Positions 16,644 through 25,207 of a stretch of DNA of 64,000 nucleotides are shown in pieces. The notes under the pieces were generated by a model. That model saw only the letters and a program-made list of their open reading frames with translations, searched no databases and was not told the origin of the DNA. Every line of letters starts with the position of its first letter. Position 1 is the first letter of the stretch. The translations under genes were made by a program, and so were the position numbers. Origin of the DNA: Aquimarina sp. AU474. Its GTDB lineage: Bacteria > Bacteroidota > Bacteroidia > Flavobacteriales > Flavobacteriaceae. The stretch covers positions 744,001 through 808,000 of the forward strand of contig NZ_OMPE01000008.1 in assembly GCF_900312815.1 (NCBI RefSeq). The letters are read 5' to 3'.

Positions 16644-17588
16644 ATGAAAAAATTAGGGATTCCAAATAATTTATTTCCAATAATTAGTTTAGGTATGCTA
16701 TTAATTCTTTTTAGTAGCTGTAAAAATACGTCAAGGCAATTTAAAGCATTAGTTTTTGAAGCGAATAATATATCCACCAAAGCAATAGAATATGCTCCAA
16801 GCTTTTCGTCTTCGGGTTCAGAGATTTACTTTTCGAAAAGTAATGACAAATGGGGAAAGGGCAATATTAAAAGCTCAATATATTTTTCGATCAAAAAAAA
16901 CCAAAAATGGTCAAAGCCTAAATTAGCACCTTTTTCTGGTCAATATGACGACAGTGCTCCCCATCTTACCAATAACGGAAAAACTCTTTATTTTATTTCC
17001 CAGAGACCTTATGACGGAATCCACAATGCATCGCAGGATATATGGAAAGTAGAAAGAAACGAAAACAACAAATGGGGAACACCAATTAGGTTAGATAATC
17101 CTATCAATTCTTCTCAAAATGAATATTGCATTAAAACTGATGAATATGGCAATCTATATTTGGCTTCTGACCGTAATCTAGGATATGGCCAAGGTGACCT
17201 TTATATTGTAAAAAAAACAAATAATACCTATGGTTCACCAGTAAATTTAGGAAATTCCTTGAATTCAGAAAAAGGAGAATGGAATTTAGAGGTGAATAAA
17301 GAAGGGAATATTATCATCTTTGAAGCTTCGGAAAGGGCAGAGAACCTCTCGCCTTATGGTGATCTATATATTAGTTTTAAACTAGATAATGATTGGTCTT
17401 TACCACAAAATATTCAAGAAATTAATACTACAGGCAGTGACCTTTATCCAGAATTAATTGAAGATGATAATATCTTGTATTTTTCTAGTAGTGATAGCCT
17501 TAAAAGTACTCGAACAAATATCTATTTCATTGAATTTAAACATATTTATGACAAGTACAGAAGAAATGTTGTTTTTCTAAAAAAGTAA
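16644..17588 (+). CDS. PD40-type beta-propeller lipoprotein
   Basis: The start at 16,644 is preferred over 16,596 because the earlier one lies inside the repeat. From 16,644 a proper signal with lipobox (FSSC) follows. The 314-residue product shows propeller blades such as APSFSSSGSEIYFSK, DDSAPHLTNNGKTLYFIS and DLYPELIEDDNILYFSS. These match the PD40/TolB-like family of surface-bound ligand binders. No enzyme motif is evident. A weak left arm (CTATACCATACATGTGATTATAAC) follows its stop codon. Confidence 0.75.
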   Translation: MKKLGIPNNLFPIISLGMLLILFSSCKNTSRQFKALVFEANNISTKAIEYAPSFSSSGSEIYFSKSNDKWGKGNIKSSIYFSIKKNQKWSKPKLAPFSGQYDDSAPHLTNNGKTLYFISQRPYDGIHNASQDIWKVERNENNKWGTPIRLDNPINSSQNEYCIKTDEYGNLYLASDRNLGYGQGDLYIVKKTNNTYGSPVNLGNSLNSEKGEWNLEVNKEGNIIIFEASERAENLSPYGDLYISFKLDNDWSLPQNIQEINTTGSDLYPELIEDDNILYFSSSDSLKSTRTNIYFIEFKHIYDKYRRNVVFLKK

Positions 17589-17729
17589 AAAAAGTACTAC
17601 TATACCATACATGTGATTATAACTGATTAGTAATTCATATCCAAAGGTCGATAACATCTGAAACCTTTTTTCTAAGAGAAGAATTATACCCAAATATACA
17701 CCTTGTCGTTTATGGTTAGTTGCAATTAA

Positions 17730-17915
17730 CTATTCATTTGAGTTAATATCTTTATTTTGATCTTTTTTTGGTAATCTTTTTGCTTCCTTTAAGCTTTTAT
17801 TTATAATCCACTCAATTTGTCCATTAACGCTACGAAACTCATCGTCTGCCCATTTTTCTATTTGTTTAAAGATATCTGGGTCTATTCGAAGTGCAAATGA
17901 TTTTCTTTTACTCAC
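17730..17915 (-). CDS. Arc-like ribbon-helix-helix protein
   Basis: A 61-residue protein. FALRIDPDIFKQIEKWADDEFRSVNGQIEWIINKSLKEA fits the Arc/MetJ ribbon-helix-helix fold, with a beta strand followed by two helices. It starts two bases after the stop of the SPFH gene on the same strand, so the pair is translationally linked. Such small proteins are usual partners of this SPFH family in Flavobacteria. It may regulate the pair. Confidence 0.8.
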   Translation of the reverse strand: MSKRKSFALRIDPDIFKQIEKWADDEFRSVNGQIEWIINKSLKEAKRLPKKDQNKDINSNE

Positions 17916-17917
17916 AA

Positions 17918-18772
17918 TTAAGAATTTAGAGTTCCTGCGTTTACTATTGGGACAGCTTCCTTATCACCACACAAAACTACCATTAAATTACTTACCATAG
18001 AAGCTTTTTTGTCATCATCAAAGTCAATAATATTATCTGTAGATAATTTATGCAATGCATCTTCTACCATGCCCACAGCTCCTTCAACTATTTTTTTTCT
18101 AGCCGCCACTATGGCAACTGCCTGCTGTCTTTTTAGCATTGAACTTGCAATTTCTGGAGCGTATGCTAAATATCCTATTCTTGCCTCCATTACTTTTATA
18201 CCGGCAATAGATAAACGTTCGGTAATTTCATTCTCTAGGGCTTCGTTTACTTCATCCATCCCCGATCTTAAAGTAAATTTAGCCTGCTCGTCATCAAAAT
18301 TATCATATGGGTAAGACCCCGCAAGTTTTCTTACAGCGGCATCTGTTTGTACTTTTACAAATTCTTCATAATTATCAACATCAAAAGCCGATTTATATGT
18401 GTCAGCAACCTTCCAGACCAAGATTACATTAATCATAATCGGATTGCCAATTTTGTCATTTACCTTAACTCTATCACTATCAAAATTTCTAGCTCTCAAT
18501 GAAATTTTCTGTCTTGTAAAAAAAGGATTAGCCCAAAAAAATCCATTTTCACGAACAGTCCCTTTATAAGCTCCAAATAAAACTAACACTTTTGAACTAT
18601 TTGGATTGACAATAAAAAAACCTTTAATTATAAATATTGCAAATATTCCTAAGATCAAGAAAGATAAATTTTTGATCAATAATAGACCTATTACCATAAT
18701 AATAATTGTGACCATTAACACGAGAAGCATTACATAACCATTTGTTGCTTTAACTTTAGTTTCTATTTTCAT
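17918..18772 (-). CDS. SPFH (band 7/prohibitin-like) membrane protein
   Basis: A 284-residue protein. Two adjacent hydrophobic segments (about 14-32 and 32-50) anchor it. The SPFH domain follows with ENGFFWANPFF, SLRARNFDSDRVKVNDKIG and NVILVWKVADTYKSAFDVDNYE. The C-terminal helix QQAVAIVAARKKIVEGAVGMVEDAL is typical for oligomerising flotillin-like proteins. These make ring-like membrane microdomain scaffolds. The unit is on the minus strand within the array, next to a diverged repeat on its right. Confidence 0.85.
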   Translation of the reverse strand: MKIETKVKATNGYVMLLVLMVTIIIMVIGLLLIKNLSFLILGIFAIFIIKGFFIVNPNSSKVLVLFGAYKGTVRENGFFWANPFFTRQKISLRARNFDSDRVKVNDKIGNPIMINVILVWKVADTYKSAFDVDNYEEFVKVQTDAAVRKLAGSYPYDNFDDEQAKFTLRSGMDEVNEALENEITERLSIAGIKVMEARIGYLAYAPEIASSMLKRQQAVAIVAARKKIVEGAVGMVEDALHKLSTDNIIDFDDDKKASMVSNLMVVLCGDKEAVPIVNAGTLNS

Positions 18773-18849
18773 GTGATATCATTTTAATATCACAATAATA
18801 CTAAATTAATCTATCATTAACAAATCATGAATACGATGTTGGATAAAAC

Positions 18850-18980
18850 AGTGGCTACCAAAATGTATAATTAATTGCTTCATTATGGCCTACTTTTAGA
18901 AAACCTTATCTGATTTTATGTTCGGCTTTTATTTGTTAAATTACGTACCTAATTACATAACCAATACCTTTCTATAACAC
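18850..18980 (+). repeat. attC-like inverted repeat, site 12 (diverged)
   Basis: The left arm GGCTACCAAAATGTATAATTAATTG pairs with the reverse of AATTACATAACCAATACC. The inner element TTATTTGTTAAATTACGTAC at 18,931-18,950 resembles the TTTGCTAATTTAGT element of site 1. Confidence 0.45.
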
Positions 18981-19001
18981 AATACTGAAAACCAAATACA
19001 A

Positions 19002-19574
19002 ATGCGTAAAACTATAATCCTTTCATTATTATTGGCCTTTGGGTTTACATCTTGTAAAAATTCTGAAAAAAGAAATGACAAACTTGAAATCGCAAAACAA
19101 TACTACAATATTCTTAATAATTCTGATCATTCTGGAATAAGAACAATATTAGGGGATAGTATTGTGATTAGAGAAAGTGAAAGTGATTACCAGGAATCTT
19201 TTTCTCAAAAAAGATATGTTGAATGGTTGGAGTGGGATTCGGTATTTGAACCAACATATAAAATTCTTGAAATTGAACAAGAAAATGAAATTGTAAAAAC
19301 AAAAATTTCTAAAATAGATAAAAGAATCTTTTTTCTTCATGAAGAGCCAATGGTTTGGAATGAAATTATCCGATTTGATAATGATAAAATAACCAGAGTT
19401 GAAAGAGTTGAATACGAGATTTTTAATGTTAAGAAATTTCTCAAAAACAGAAATGAGCTTTTAAACTGGATTGACAAAAACTACCCTGAATTGAATGGAT
19501 ATCTATATGACCAAACAGAATCTGGTGCAATGAAATACTTAAAAGCAATCGAACTGTACAAAAACAAAAAATAA
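19002..19574 (+). CDS. Hypothetical lipoprotein, NTF2-like
   Basis: A 190-residue lipoprotein (FTSC18). The stretch KLEIAKQYYNILNNSDHSG followed by alternating strands, ending with KISKIDKRIFF and EIIRFDNDKITRVE, is compatible with an NTF2/SnoaL-type cone fold. Such folds bind small ligands or act as inert binding modules. No catalytic residue can be assigned. It appears to be a single-gene unit. Only weak remnants of repeat arms lie behind it. Confidence 0.6.
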   Translation: MRKTIILSLLLAFGFTSCKNSEKRNDKLEIAKQYYNILNNSDHSGIRTILGDSIVIRESESDYQESFSQKRYVEWLEWDSVFEPTYKILEIEQENEIVKTKISKIDKRIFFLHEEPMVWNEIIRFDNDKITRVERVEYEIFNVKKFLKNRNELLNWIDKNYPELNGYLYDQTESGAMKYLKAIELYKNKK

Positions 19575-19682
19575 CGTACCTCAAAGACATATGTGATTTT
19601 ATCATATATGAGATGAATCAATTAATTCTTGTCTATACACACTTATAGCGTTCTATTCAATTAAAAAAACAATGTATTATTT

Positions 19683-20915
19683 ATGAAAAATCTTATTTTA
19701 ATAATCACTACTCTTATAAATTTCTCTTGTGTTAATTCACAAGAAAATAAAATTGATCAAAATAAAATTAAAGAAGATTTAGGCAAAATCATAAACGATA
19801 TATCACATAATTACACTTACCTACAAGAAAAAAAGGTAGATTTAAATTGTATCCAAGAACACTACGAAAAAGAAATCCCAAACATAAAAACAGAAGAAGA
19901 GATTGTATTGTTTTTTGAATATTTACTAGACGAGTTTTATGATAATCACATTATTTTAAGAACAAATAGAAATTCTTCTTTTCGTCTTTTTGCTCCAATT
20001 TATATAACCATAGATAATGGAAAGCCAGTCGTAACAAATATTTGGCAAACACAAATAGAAAACCCTGAACACAACCTAATTGGAGCAGAAATCACACAAT
20101 TTAACGGTATTGATTTTGAACAAGTTATACAAGATTTTCCAACGCACTGTAATGATAAAAGCTTTCCTGAAACTAAAGAATGGATTGCTAATAAAATTTT
20201 GGCTGGTAGGTATAACGAACCCAGAGTATTGAGTTTAAAATTAGCTAACAACAGAGTAATCAAGTATGACTTAGATAATATCAAGATAAAAAATAATGAT
20301 TCCCTTTTAACATCAAAAACAGTTAACGGAATTGGGGTTATTAGAATAAATAATTCACTTGGAAATGATAATTTGGTTGGTGAGTTTGACAACGTATTAA
20401 ACAAACTATCAAGCACAAAAGGTCTTATTATAGATTTAAGAAATACAATTTTTGGTGGTGACACATATGAAGCTCGTGGTATTATGAGTAGATTTATAAA
20501 AGAGCCTAAACCATATCAAAAGCACTCATACATTGCAAAATCAGAAAACAATCCAGATGTTGAACGAAGTTGGGTCGAATACGTTAGTCCTCGTTTGAAT
20601 CAATATGAAAAACCTGTTGTGGTTTTAGTTGGTCGTTGGACAGGTAGTATGGGAGAAGGATTGGCAATAGGTTTTGAAGGAATGGAAAGAGCCGAAATTG
20701 TTGGTTCTGAAATGAGAAGACTAGCTGGTGAAGTTTATGACTTTAGTTTTAAGTATCGAAACTATGGATATAAATTATCAACTACAAAATTGTATCATGT
20801 AAATGGAACTATAAGAGAAAAATATGTCCCAACGAACTATGTAAAACAAACAACTACTGAAAAAGACGAGATTTTAGAAAAAGGAATCGAACTAATTAAT
20901 AAAATTACTGAATAA
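19683..20915 (+). CDS. S41-family peptidase, exported
   Basis: A 410-residue protein with an N-terminal signal (a possible lipobox at NFSC). The C-terminal-processing-peptidase fold is shown by GLIIDLRNTIFGGDTYEARG and the nucleophile region VVLVGRWTGSMGEGLAIGFE. The serine in TGSMGEG is the likely catalytic residue. No PDZ domain is obvious between the cap and the core. Likely substrates are envelope peptides. It is the second S41-type enzyme in the array, after the tricorn protease, but belongs to a different branch. Confidence 0.85.
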   Translation: MKNLILIITTLINFSCVNSQENKIDQNKIKEDLGKIINDISHNYTYLQEKKVDLNCIQEHYEKEIPNIKTEEEIVLFFEYLLDEFYDNHIILRTNRNSSFRLFAPIYITIDNGKPVVTNIWQTQIENPEHNLIGAEITQFNGIDFEQVIQDFPTHCNDKSFPETKEWIANKILAGRYNEPRVLSLKLANNRVIKYDLDNIKIKNNDSLLTSKTVNGIGVIRINNSLGNDNLVGEFDNVLNKLSSTKGLIIDLRNTIFGGDTYEARGIMSRFIKEPKPYQKHSYIAKSENNPDVERSWVEYVSPRLNQYEKPVVVLVGRWTGSMGEGLAIGFEGMERAEIVGSEMRRLAGEVYDFSFKYRNYGYKLSTTKLYHVNGTIREKYVPTNYVKQTTTEKDEILEKGIELINKITE

Positions 20916-20926
20916 AATCAAGATAA

Positions 20927-20950
20927 AACACCATGTATAAAAATGATTAC
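20927..20950 (+). repeat. Solitary attC-like left arm
   Basis: AAAACACCATGTATAAAAATG lies just after the S41 gene stop and resembles the second-type left arm (AACACCATATATGT). No right arm precedes the next gene. Comparable fragments follow other genes near 21,944 (ACTACAACACATAACATAG) and 28,110 (GCAACAACATATAAAATAAT). Confidence 0.35.
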
Positions 20951-20991
20951 ATTAATGCTTAAACAAAAATAATTGTCTGTATTTAAATCAA

Positions 20992-21942
20992 ATGAATAAA
21001 TTTTTAATGTACATATTTTGTGTTTTGACTTTTGGATGCAAAAGGATTCCGGAGGATATTTTTATAAGTACAATAGATCTCAATGGGGTTCATTCCAAAC
21101 TCATAGCAAATTCTAAAAACTCAGATCATCCTCTTGTAATAGTTGTTCCGGGTTCGGGAGGCAGTTATATCCCAGATAAATATCTTTTTGGATTAGTTCA
21201 AAACGGATATGATGTTTTGTCTATCGCTTATGTAGGTAAAAAGAATTTGCCAAAAGAAATTGAATTGGTACCATTAGAGTACCTAAAAAAAATCCTTGTA
21301 TGGGCAAAAGATAAATTCCCAAATAGGAAAATGGTTTTATTAGGGATTTCAAAGGGAGCAGAATATGCTTTAACTTTTGCAAGTCATTATAACCTTGTTG
21401 ATGCAATAATATGTTATTCCCCAAGTGCTTTTGTCTTACCAAATCATGTAGGTGTAAGTAAAAATGAAGTACAAAAATCTTCTTGGAGTTTAAACGGAAA
21501 TGAAATTCCTTTTGCACAATTGAATAGCTTTAATGATAAAGCGGGAATGATTACTTACAAAAAATACATAGATCCCATTTTTGATGATGCTGAACAACTT
21601 AATACATCTAGAATACATGTAGAGAATATTAAATGTGATGTACTTCTTTTAACGGGAGAAGATGATTTAGTTTGGCCTTCTACAAGAATGGCAAGTTTGA
21701 TGCAATCAAACATAGAAAAAAGTAATCTTAGTATTAATATCAAACATGTATCCTATAAAAATTGTGGGCATCAATTTGTTTGGTTTGATAAAAAAAAGCC
21801 AGAACATATCCCTGAATATCAATCTATGAATTTAACTGGTATTAAAAAGCATAAATTTTTATTTGGAGGCACAAGCGAAGGAACAATAAAGGCTATGATT
21901 GATTCTAGAAATGTTGTAATACATTTTCTAAAAGATATCTAA
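20992..21942 (+). CDS. Alpha/beta hydrolase, BAAT/acyl-CoA thioesterase-like
   Basis: A 316-residue protein with a short export signal and lipobox-like TFGC. Motifs are VIVVPGSGGSY (oxyanion loop), nucleophile elbow LGISKGAEYAL, acid in LTGEDDLVWPST, and histidine in KNCGHQFVW. The GISKGAE elbow and the layout match the BAAT C-terminal acyltransferase/thioesterase branch. The natural substrate is unknown, and envelope location would be unusual for CoA esters. It forms a + strand unit, followed after 54 bases by an AraC regulator. Confidence 0.8.
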   Translation: MNKFLMYIFCVLTFGCKRIPEDIFISTIDLNGVHSKLIANSKNSDHPLVIVVPGSGGSYIPDKYLFGLVQNGYDVLSIAYVGKKNLPKEIELVPLEYLKKILVWAKDKFPNRKMVLLGISKGAEYALTFASHYNLVDAIICYSPSAFVLPNHVGVSKNEVQKSSWSLNGNEIPFAQLNSFNDKAGMITYKKYIDPIFDDAEQLNTSRIHVENIKCDVLLLTGEDDLVWPSTRMASLMQSNIEKSNLSINIKHVSYKNCGHQFVWFDKKKPEHIPEYQSMNLTGIKKHKFLFGGTSEGTIKAMIDSRNVVIHFLKDI

Positions 21943-21996
21943 ACTACAACACATAACATAGCCTAGATGTTGATAGTAATATAGAAAAATATATGA

Positions 21997-22401
21997 ATGA
22001 CTTTTTACGAAAAAGAAATTAATAGAATAAATGACATTATTTACTCAAACCAGGAACAAATAAAAACTGTGATTGAAATTAGAAGTTATATTGACAATAA
22101 CTATAACAGTGATTTGAATTTGGATTTATTATCTCATTTTCACTTTGTATCCAAGTATCATTTGTTGCGATTATTCAAAAAACATTATGGCCTTACGCCT
22201 AGACAATACTTAATTGATAAAAGGATTGAAAAATCTAAAGAACAACTAATCAAAGGAACATCTGTAACTGAAACTTGTTTTATTGTTGGATTTGAAAGTT
22301 TAGGTTCGTTCAGTACTTTATTTAAAACCAAAACGGGAAAATCACCTACGAGATTTCAAAAAGAGCAACTTTCAAGAAGCAAATTACACTCAGAATTCTG
22401 A
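21997..22401 (+). CDS. AraC-family regulator, DNA-binding domain only
   Basis: A 134-residue protein that is little more than the AraC double helix-turn-helix: IRSYIDNNYNSDLNLDLLS for the first helices and VTETCFIVGFESLGSFSTLF for the second. No sensing domain is present, so it resembles the MarA/SoxS style of stand-alone activators. It lies 30 bases before a VOC-fold gene, repeating the AraC/VOC pairing seen at 6,741-8,124, and probably regulates that gene. Confidence 0.85.
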   Translation: MTFYEKEINRINDIIYSNQEQIKTVIEIRSYIDNNYNSDLNLDLLSHFHFVSKYHLLRLFKKHYGLTPRQYLIDKRIEKSKEQLIKGTSVTETCFIVGFESLGSFSTLFKTKTGKSPTRFQKEQLSRSKLHSEF

Positions 22402-22431
22402 ACTTTGGAATACCAATAAAAAATATCAAAG

Positions 22432-22827
22432 ATGAAAGTAACACTAATTAGCATTCCGGTTAGAGACCAAGAAAAGGCTTTAAGATTTTATACAGAAAAA
22501 CTAGGTTTCATAAAAAAAAAAGACAAACCATTAGATGGTGGAAATAGATGGTTAACTTTAGTCTCAAAAGAGGCGCAAGATGGACCTGAGGTATTATTAG
22601 AACCTGCACCTAATCATTTTGAGCCATCTAAGATATATCAGGATGCATTGATGGAAGCTGGAATTCCATACACTCAATTTGATGTTGACAATGTAGATTT
22701 TGAATATGAGCGACTAATTAAGTTAGGCGTGAAATTCAGTGTGAAACCGTCTACAATGGGAACGACAAAATATGCAGTATTTAATGATACTTGCGGGAAT
22801 AATATTGAAATCGTAGAAGAATTATAA
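22432..22827 (+). CDS. VOC-fold (glyoxalase-like) protein
   Basis: A 131-residue cytosolic protein. It starts with VTLISIPVRDQEKALRFYTEKLGF and closes with YAVFNDTCGNNIEIVEE, the standard start and end of a vicinal oxygen chelate domain. Relatives include glyoxalase I and fosfomycin or bleomycin resistance proteins. The specific substrate is unknown. It sits directly behind the AraC regulator, with a 30-base gap. Confidence 0.85.
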   Translation: MKVTLISIPVRDQEKALRFYTEKLGFIKKKDKPLDGGNRWLTLVSKEAQDGPEVLLEPAPNHFEPSKIYQDALMEAGIPYTQFDVDNVDFEYERLIKLGVKFSVKPSTMGTTKYAVFNDTCGNNIEIVEEL

Positions 22828-22869
22828 AAACACCACTACCAAAACCTTAATCACAATTAATAAACAAAA

Positions 22870-23598
22870 ATGAAAAACTTTTTTTTACTATCAATTTGTA
22901 TAATCCTATTTTCTTGTAAGCAAAACCCTAAACCACAAATAGATAATACAATATCGCAAGAAACCATAATACCCGAACAGCATGGTAGCGACAATAATCA
23001 TGAAAATCAATCAGCAAACTTTGTAAAAGTTCAAATTAACAATAAAGAAATACAAGGAGTAAACTTTGAATTTAAAGGTTCGGGAAGTAAAGAAATCGGA
23101 TTGACAAATGAATTAAGTTTTGAGATACCAGAAGGTATTTTTGATGATAAATATCATGAGATTTATTTCAATGCTAAGAAAAATACCTTACCTCATATGT
23201 TAGAAGTTGGATCATACACCATAGATGGAATTGAAAGTGACGAAAAGTTTCTCAAAAATGAAAGTTATGTATACTGCACAAAAGCATTAAATATAGATAC
23301 GTATAACAAAATGCTAGAAACGTATGGAACAATGAATAAAGAAGATTTTTTAAAGATCTTGCATTTTGATTTTGTGATAATCCCAGACGATAAAAACAAA
23401 TTTAATATAGAATCAATAGAAGAAATAAAAGGAGAGAAAGAATTTACAGAAATAGCCGGCGGAAAAGGTATGACAATAAATGCATTTTTAATAAAAGGGG
23501 ATTTTCAACTTAAGTTAATGCAAGTAGCTACTAAAAAAGAATTTATAATTAAATCTCAATTCAAATCTGAATATAATTATAATTATTCTGACTTTTAA
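22870..23598 (+). CDS. Hypothetical lipoprotein
   Basis: A 242-residue lipoprotein (ILFSC16). After a short low-complexity linker the body is a mixture of strands and helices with no motif that I recognise. The stretch GSGSKEIGLTNELSFEIPEG suggests a beta-sandwich start. It follows the VOC gene by 42 bases and precedes the DinB gene by 30, so it may belong to the same transcript. No repeat arms separate them. Confidence 0.6.
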   Translation: MKNFFLLSICIILFSCKQNPKPQIDNTISQETIIPEQHGSDNNHENQSANFVKVQINNKEIQGVNFEFKGSGSKEIGLTNELSFEIPEGIFDDKYHEIYFNAKKNTLPHMLEVGSYTIDGIESDEKFLKNESYVYCTKALNIDTYNKMLETYGTMNKEDFLKILHFDFVIIPDDKNKFNIESIEEIKGEKEFTEIAGGKGMTINAFLIKGDFQLKLMQVATKKEFIIKSQFKSEYNYNYSDF

Positions 23599-23628
23599 AA
23601 AACGTAAAAATGGTTAACATTAATTAGA

Positions 23629-24126
23629 ATGAAATACCTTGTCAACAACATTATTCAACAATTAGAGGAGATCCAAAATGGAAAATTATGGATAGGCAGC
23701 ACTTTTAATAGTAAATTAAAACTAATAGATGAGAACACAGTTTTTTTAAGACCTATTGAAAACTTGCATAGTGTTGCAGAAATAATTTCTCATTTAACAT
23801 TATGGAGAAAAGAAACAATCCTAAAAATCCAGACTGGCAAAGGGAGTAAGACAGATGATTGTGAAGAAAACTGGCTAACAAACGATCAACTCAAACCTTT
23901 AGGTTGGAAAAAGATCAAATCAGAGTATGATAATACCTTATTTAAATTGATTGACTTATTAAAATCAAAAGACGATGAGTTTTTGAATGAAGAATATTAT
24001 GATACGGATTTTAAAGGCAATTATGAATATAGATTTGTTATCAATGGTATGCTTCATCACGATATTTACCATTTAGGACAACTTGGAATAATTGTAAAGT
24101 ATTTGAAAGAAAATAACAAATACTAA
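23629..24126 (+). CDS. DinB-family protein
   Basis: A 165-residue four-helix-bundle protein. The DinB metal site is visible as SVAEIISHLTLWR near residue 50 and HHDIYHLGQLG near the C-terminus, giving three histidines. The family includes thiol-dependent transferases and many damage-induced proteins of unknown role. It is on the + strand, 30 bases behind the lipoprotein gene. Confidence 0.85.
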   Translation: MKYLVNNIIQQLEEIQNGKLWIGSTFNSKLKLIDENTVFLRPIENLHSVAEIISHLTLWRKETILKIQTGKGSKTDDCEENWLTNDQLKPLGWKKIKSEYDNTLFKLIDLLKSKDDEFLNEEYYDTDFKGNYEYRFVINGMLHHDIYHLGQLGIIVKYLKENNKY

Positions 24127-24175
24127 AAAAGTATATGAAACCTTAGTTATTATTTACAAAGCATAATTATTTAAA

Positions 24176-25132
24176 ATGAAAAAAATCTTACATACTAAAT
24201 CGATTTTTATATGCTTTACTTTACTTGTTTTCTTATCGTGCATACGTAAAAAGCCAGAATTGATTCTACTCGATTTTGAGAAGGATTTGCTACCTGAAGG
24301 TATTGCTATTGATGGTAGTACAAAAAAATTGTACCTGAATAGTTTAAAAAAAAATAAAATAGTAAGTAGTTTACTTGATGGCAATAACCCTACAGTTTTT
24401 CTAGAAACTAATCAACATAATTACTTAGCTGGTTTTGGAATGACAATTAAAGGAGACACTTTGTACGATCTAGGCAACAGTCTTACAGAAGATAAAAACA
24501 AATCAATCCTTTTACTTTTACAACTTCCAACAGGAGATCTCATTGATTCCTATTCTCTTAACGACTCCAATTTTCATTACTTGAATGATTTAGCTATTAG
24601 TTCTAATAATGAGATTTTCATGACCGATTCAGAAAGTAACAAAATCTATAAAATTCAAAGACCCAATAAGACTATCGAAATTTATATAGATTCTGAAGAG
24701 GTTTCCCACTCTAACGGAATTACAATTTCTGATAATGATGAATATTTATATCTAGCATCAAGCAAAGGAATTCGAGTTGTTGACATCAAATCAAAAAAAA
24801 TTATGAATAAGCCTAAAGAAGATTATTCAGGCATAGACGGTTTAAAATTTTACAACAATAATTTATACGGAATAGTAAACGCTTGGAGGGATAAAACAAA
24901 AAATGGCCTGTTTAAGTTTAAACTTAACAATGCTGGAACCGAAATACTTGAAAATGAAAGAATAGTAGAGTTTACAGATAGTTTTAAAATCCCAACCACT
25001 TTTGACATTTTTGACGGAAACATTTATTTTGTGATCAATACACAAATAGATAATTTTAACGAGAATACGAATGAGATTTTAGATTTGAAAAAACTGGAAT
25101 CTTATAAAATGATGAAAATCAGAATCGAATAA
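24176..25132 (+). CDS. SMP-30/NHL-like beta-propeller lipoprotein
   Basis: A 318-residue lipoprotein (FLSC22). The six-bladed propeller signature of SMP-30/strictosidine-synthase-like lactonases is seen: DLLPEGIAIDGSTKKLYL, HYLNDLAISSNNEIFMTDS, SHSNGITISDNDEYLYLA and GIDGLKFYNNNLYGI. Conserved acids and asparagines at the central metal site are plausible. It could be a lactonase or only a binding propeller. Confidence 0.75.
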   Translation: MKKILHTKSIFICFTLLVFLSCIRKKPELILLDFEKDLLPEGIAIDGSTKKLYLNSLKKNKIVSSLLDGNNPTVFLETNQHNYLAGFGMTIKGDTLYDLGNSLTEDKNKSILLLLQLPTGDLIDSYSLNDSNFHYLNDLAISSNNEIFMTDSESNKIYKIQRPNKTIEIYIDSEEVSHSNGITISDNDEYLYLASSKGIRVVDIKSKKIMNKPKEDYSGIDGLKFYNNNLYGIVNAWRDKTKNGLFKFKLNNAGTEILENERIVEFTDSFKIPTTFDIFDGNIYFVINTQIDNFNENTNEILDLKKLESYKMMKIRIE

Positions 25133-25207
25133 AATAATGGTAGAGTACTCTTCTACTTTCTTATAATTAATTATACAATACTCATTAGTTATAATATAAA
25201 ACTGAAA

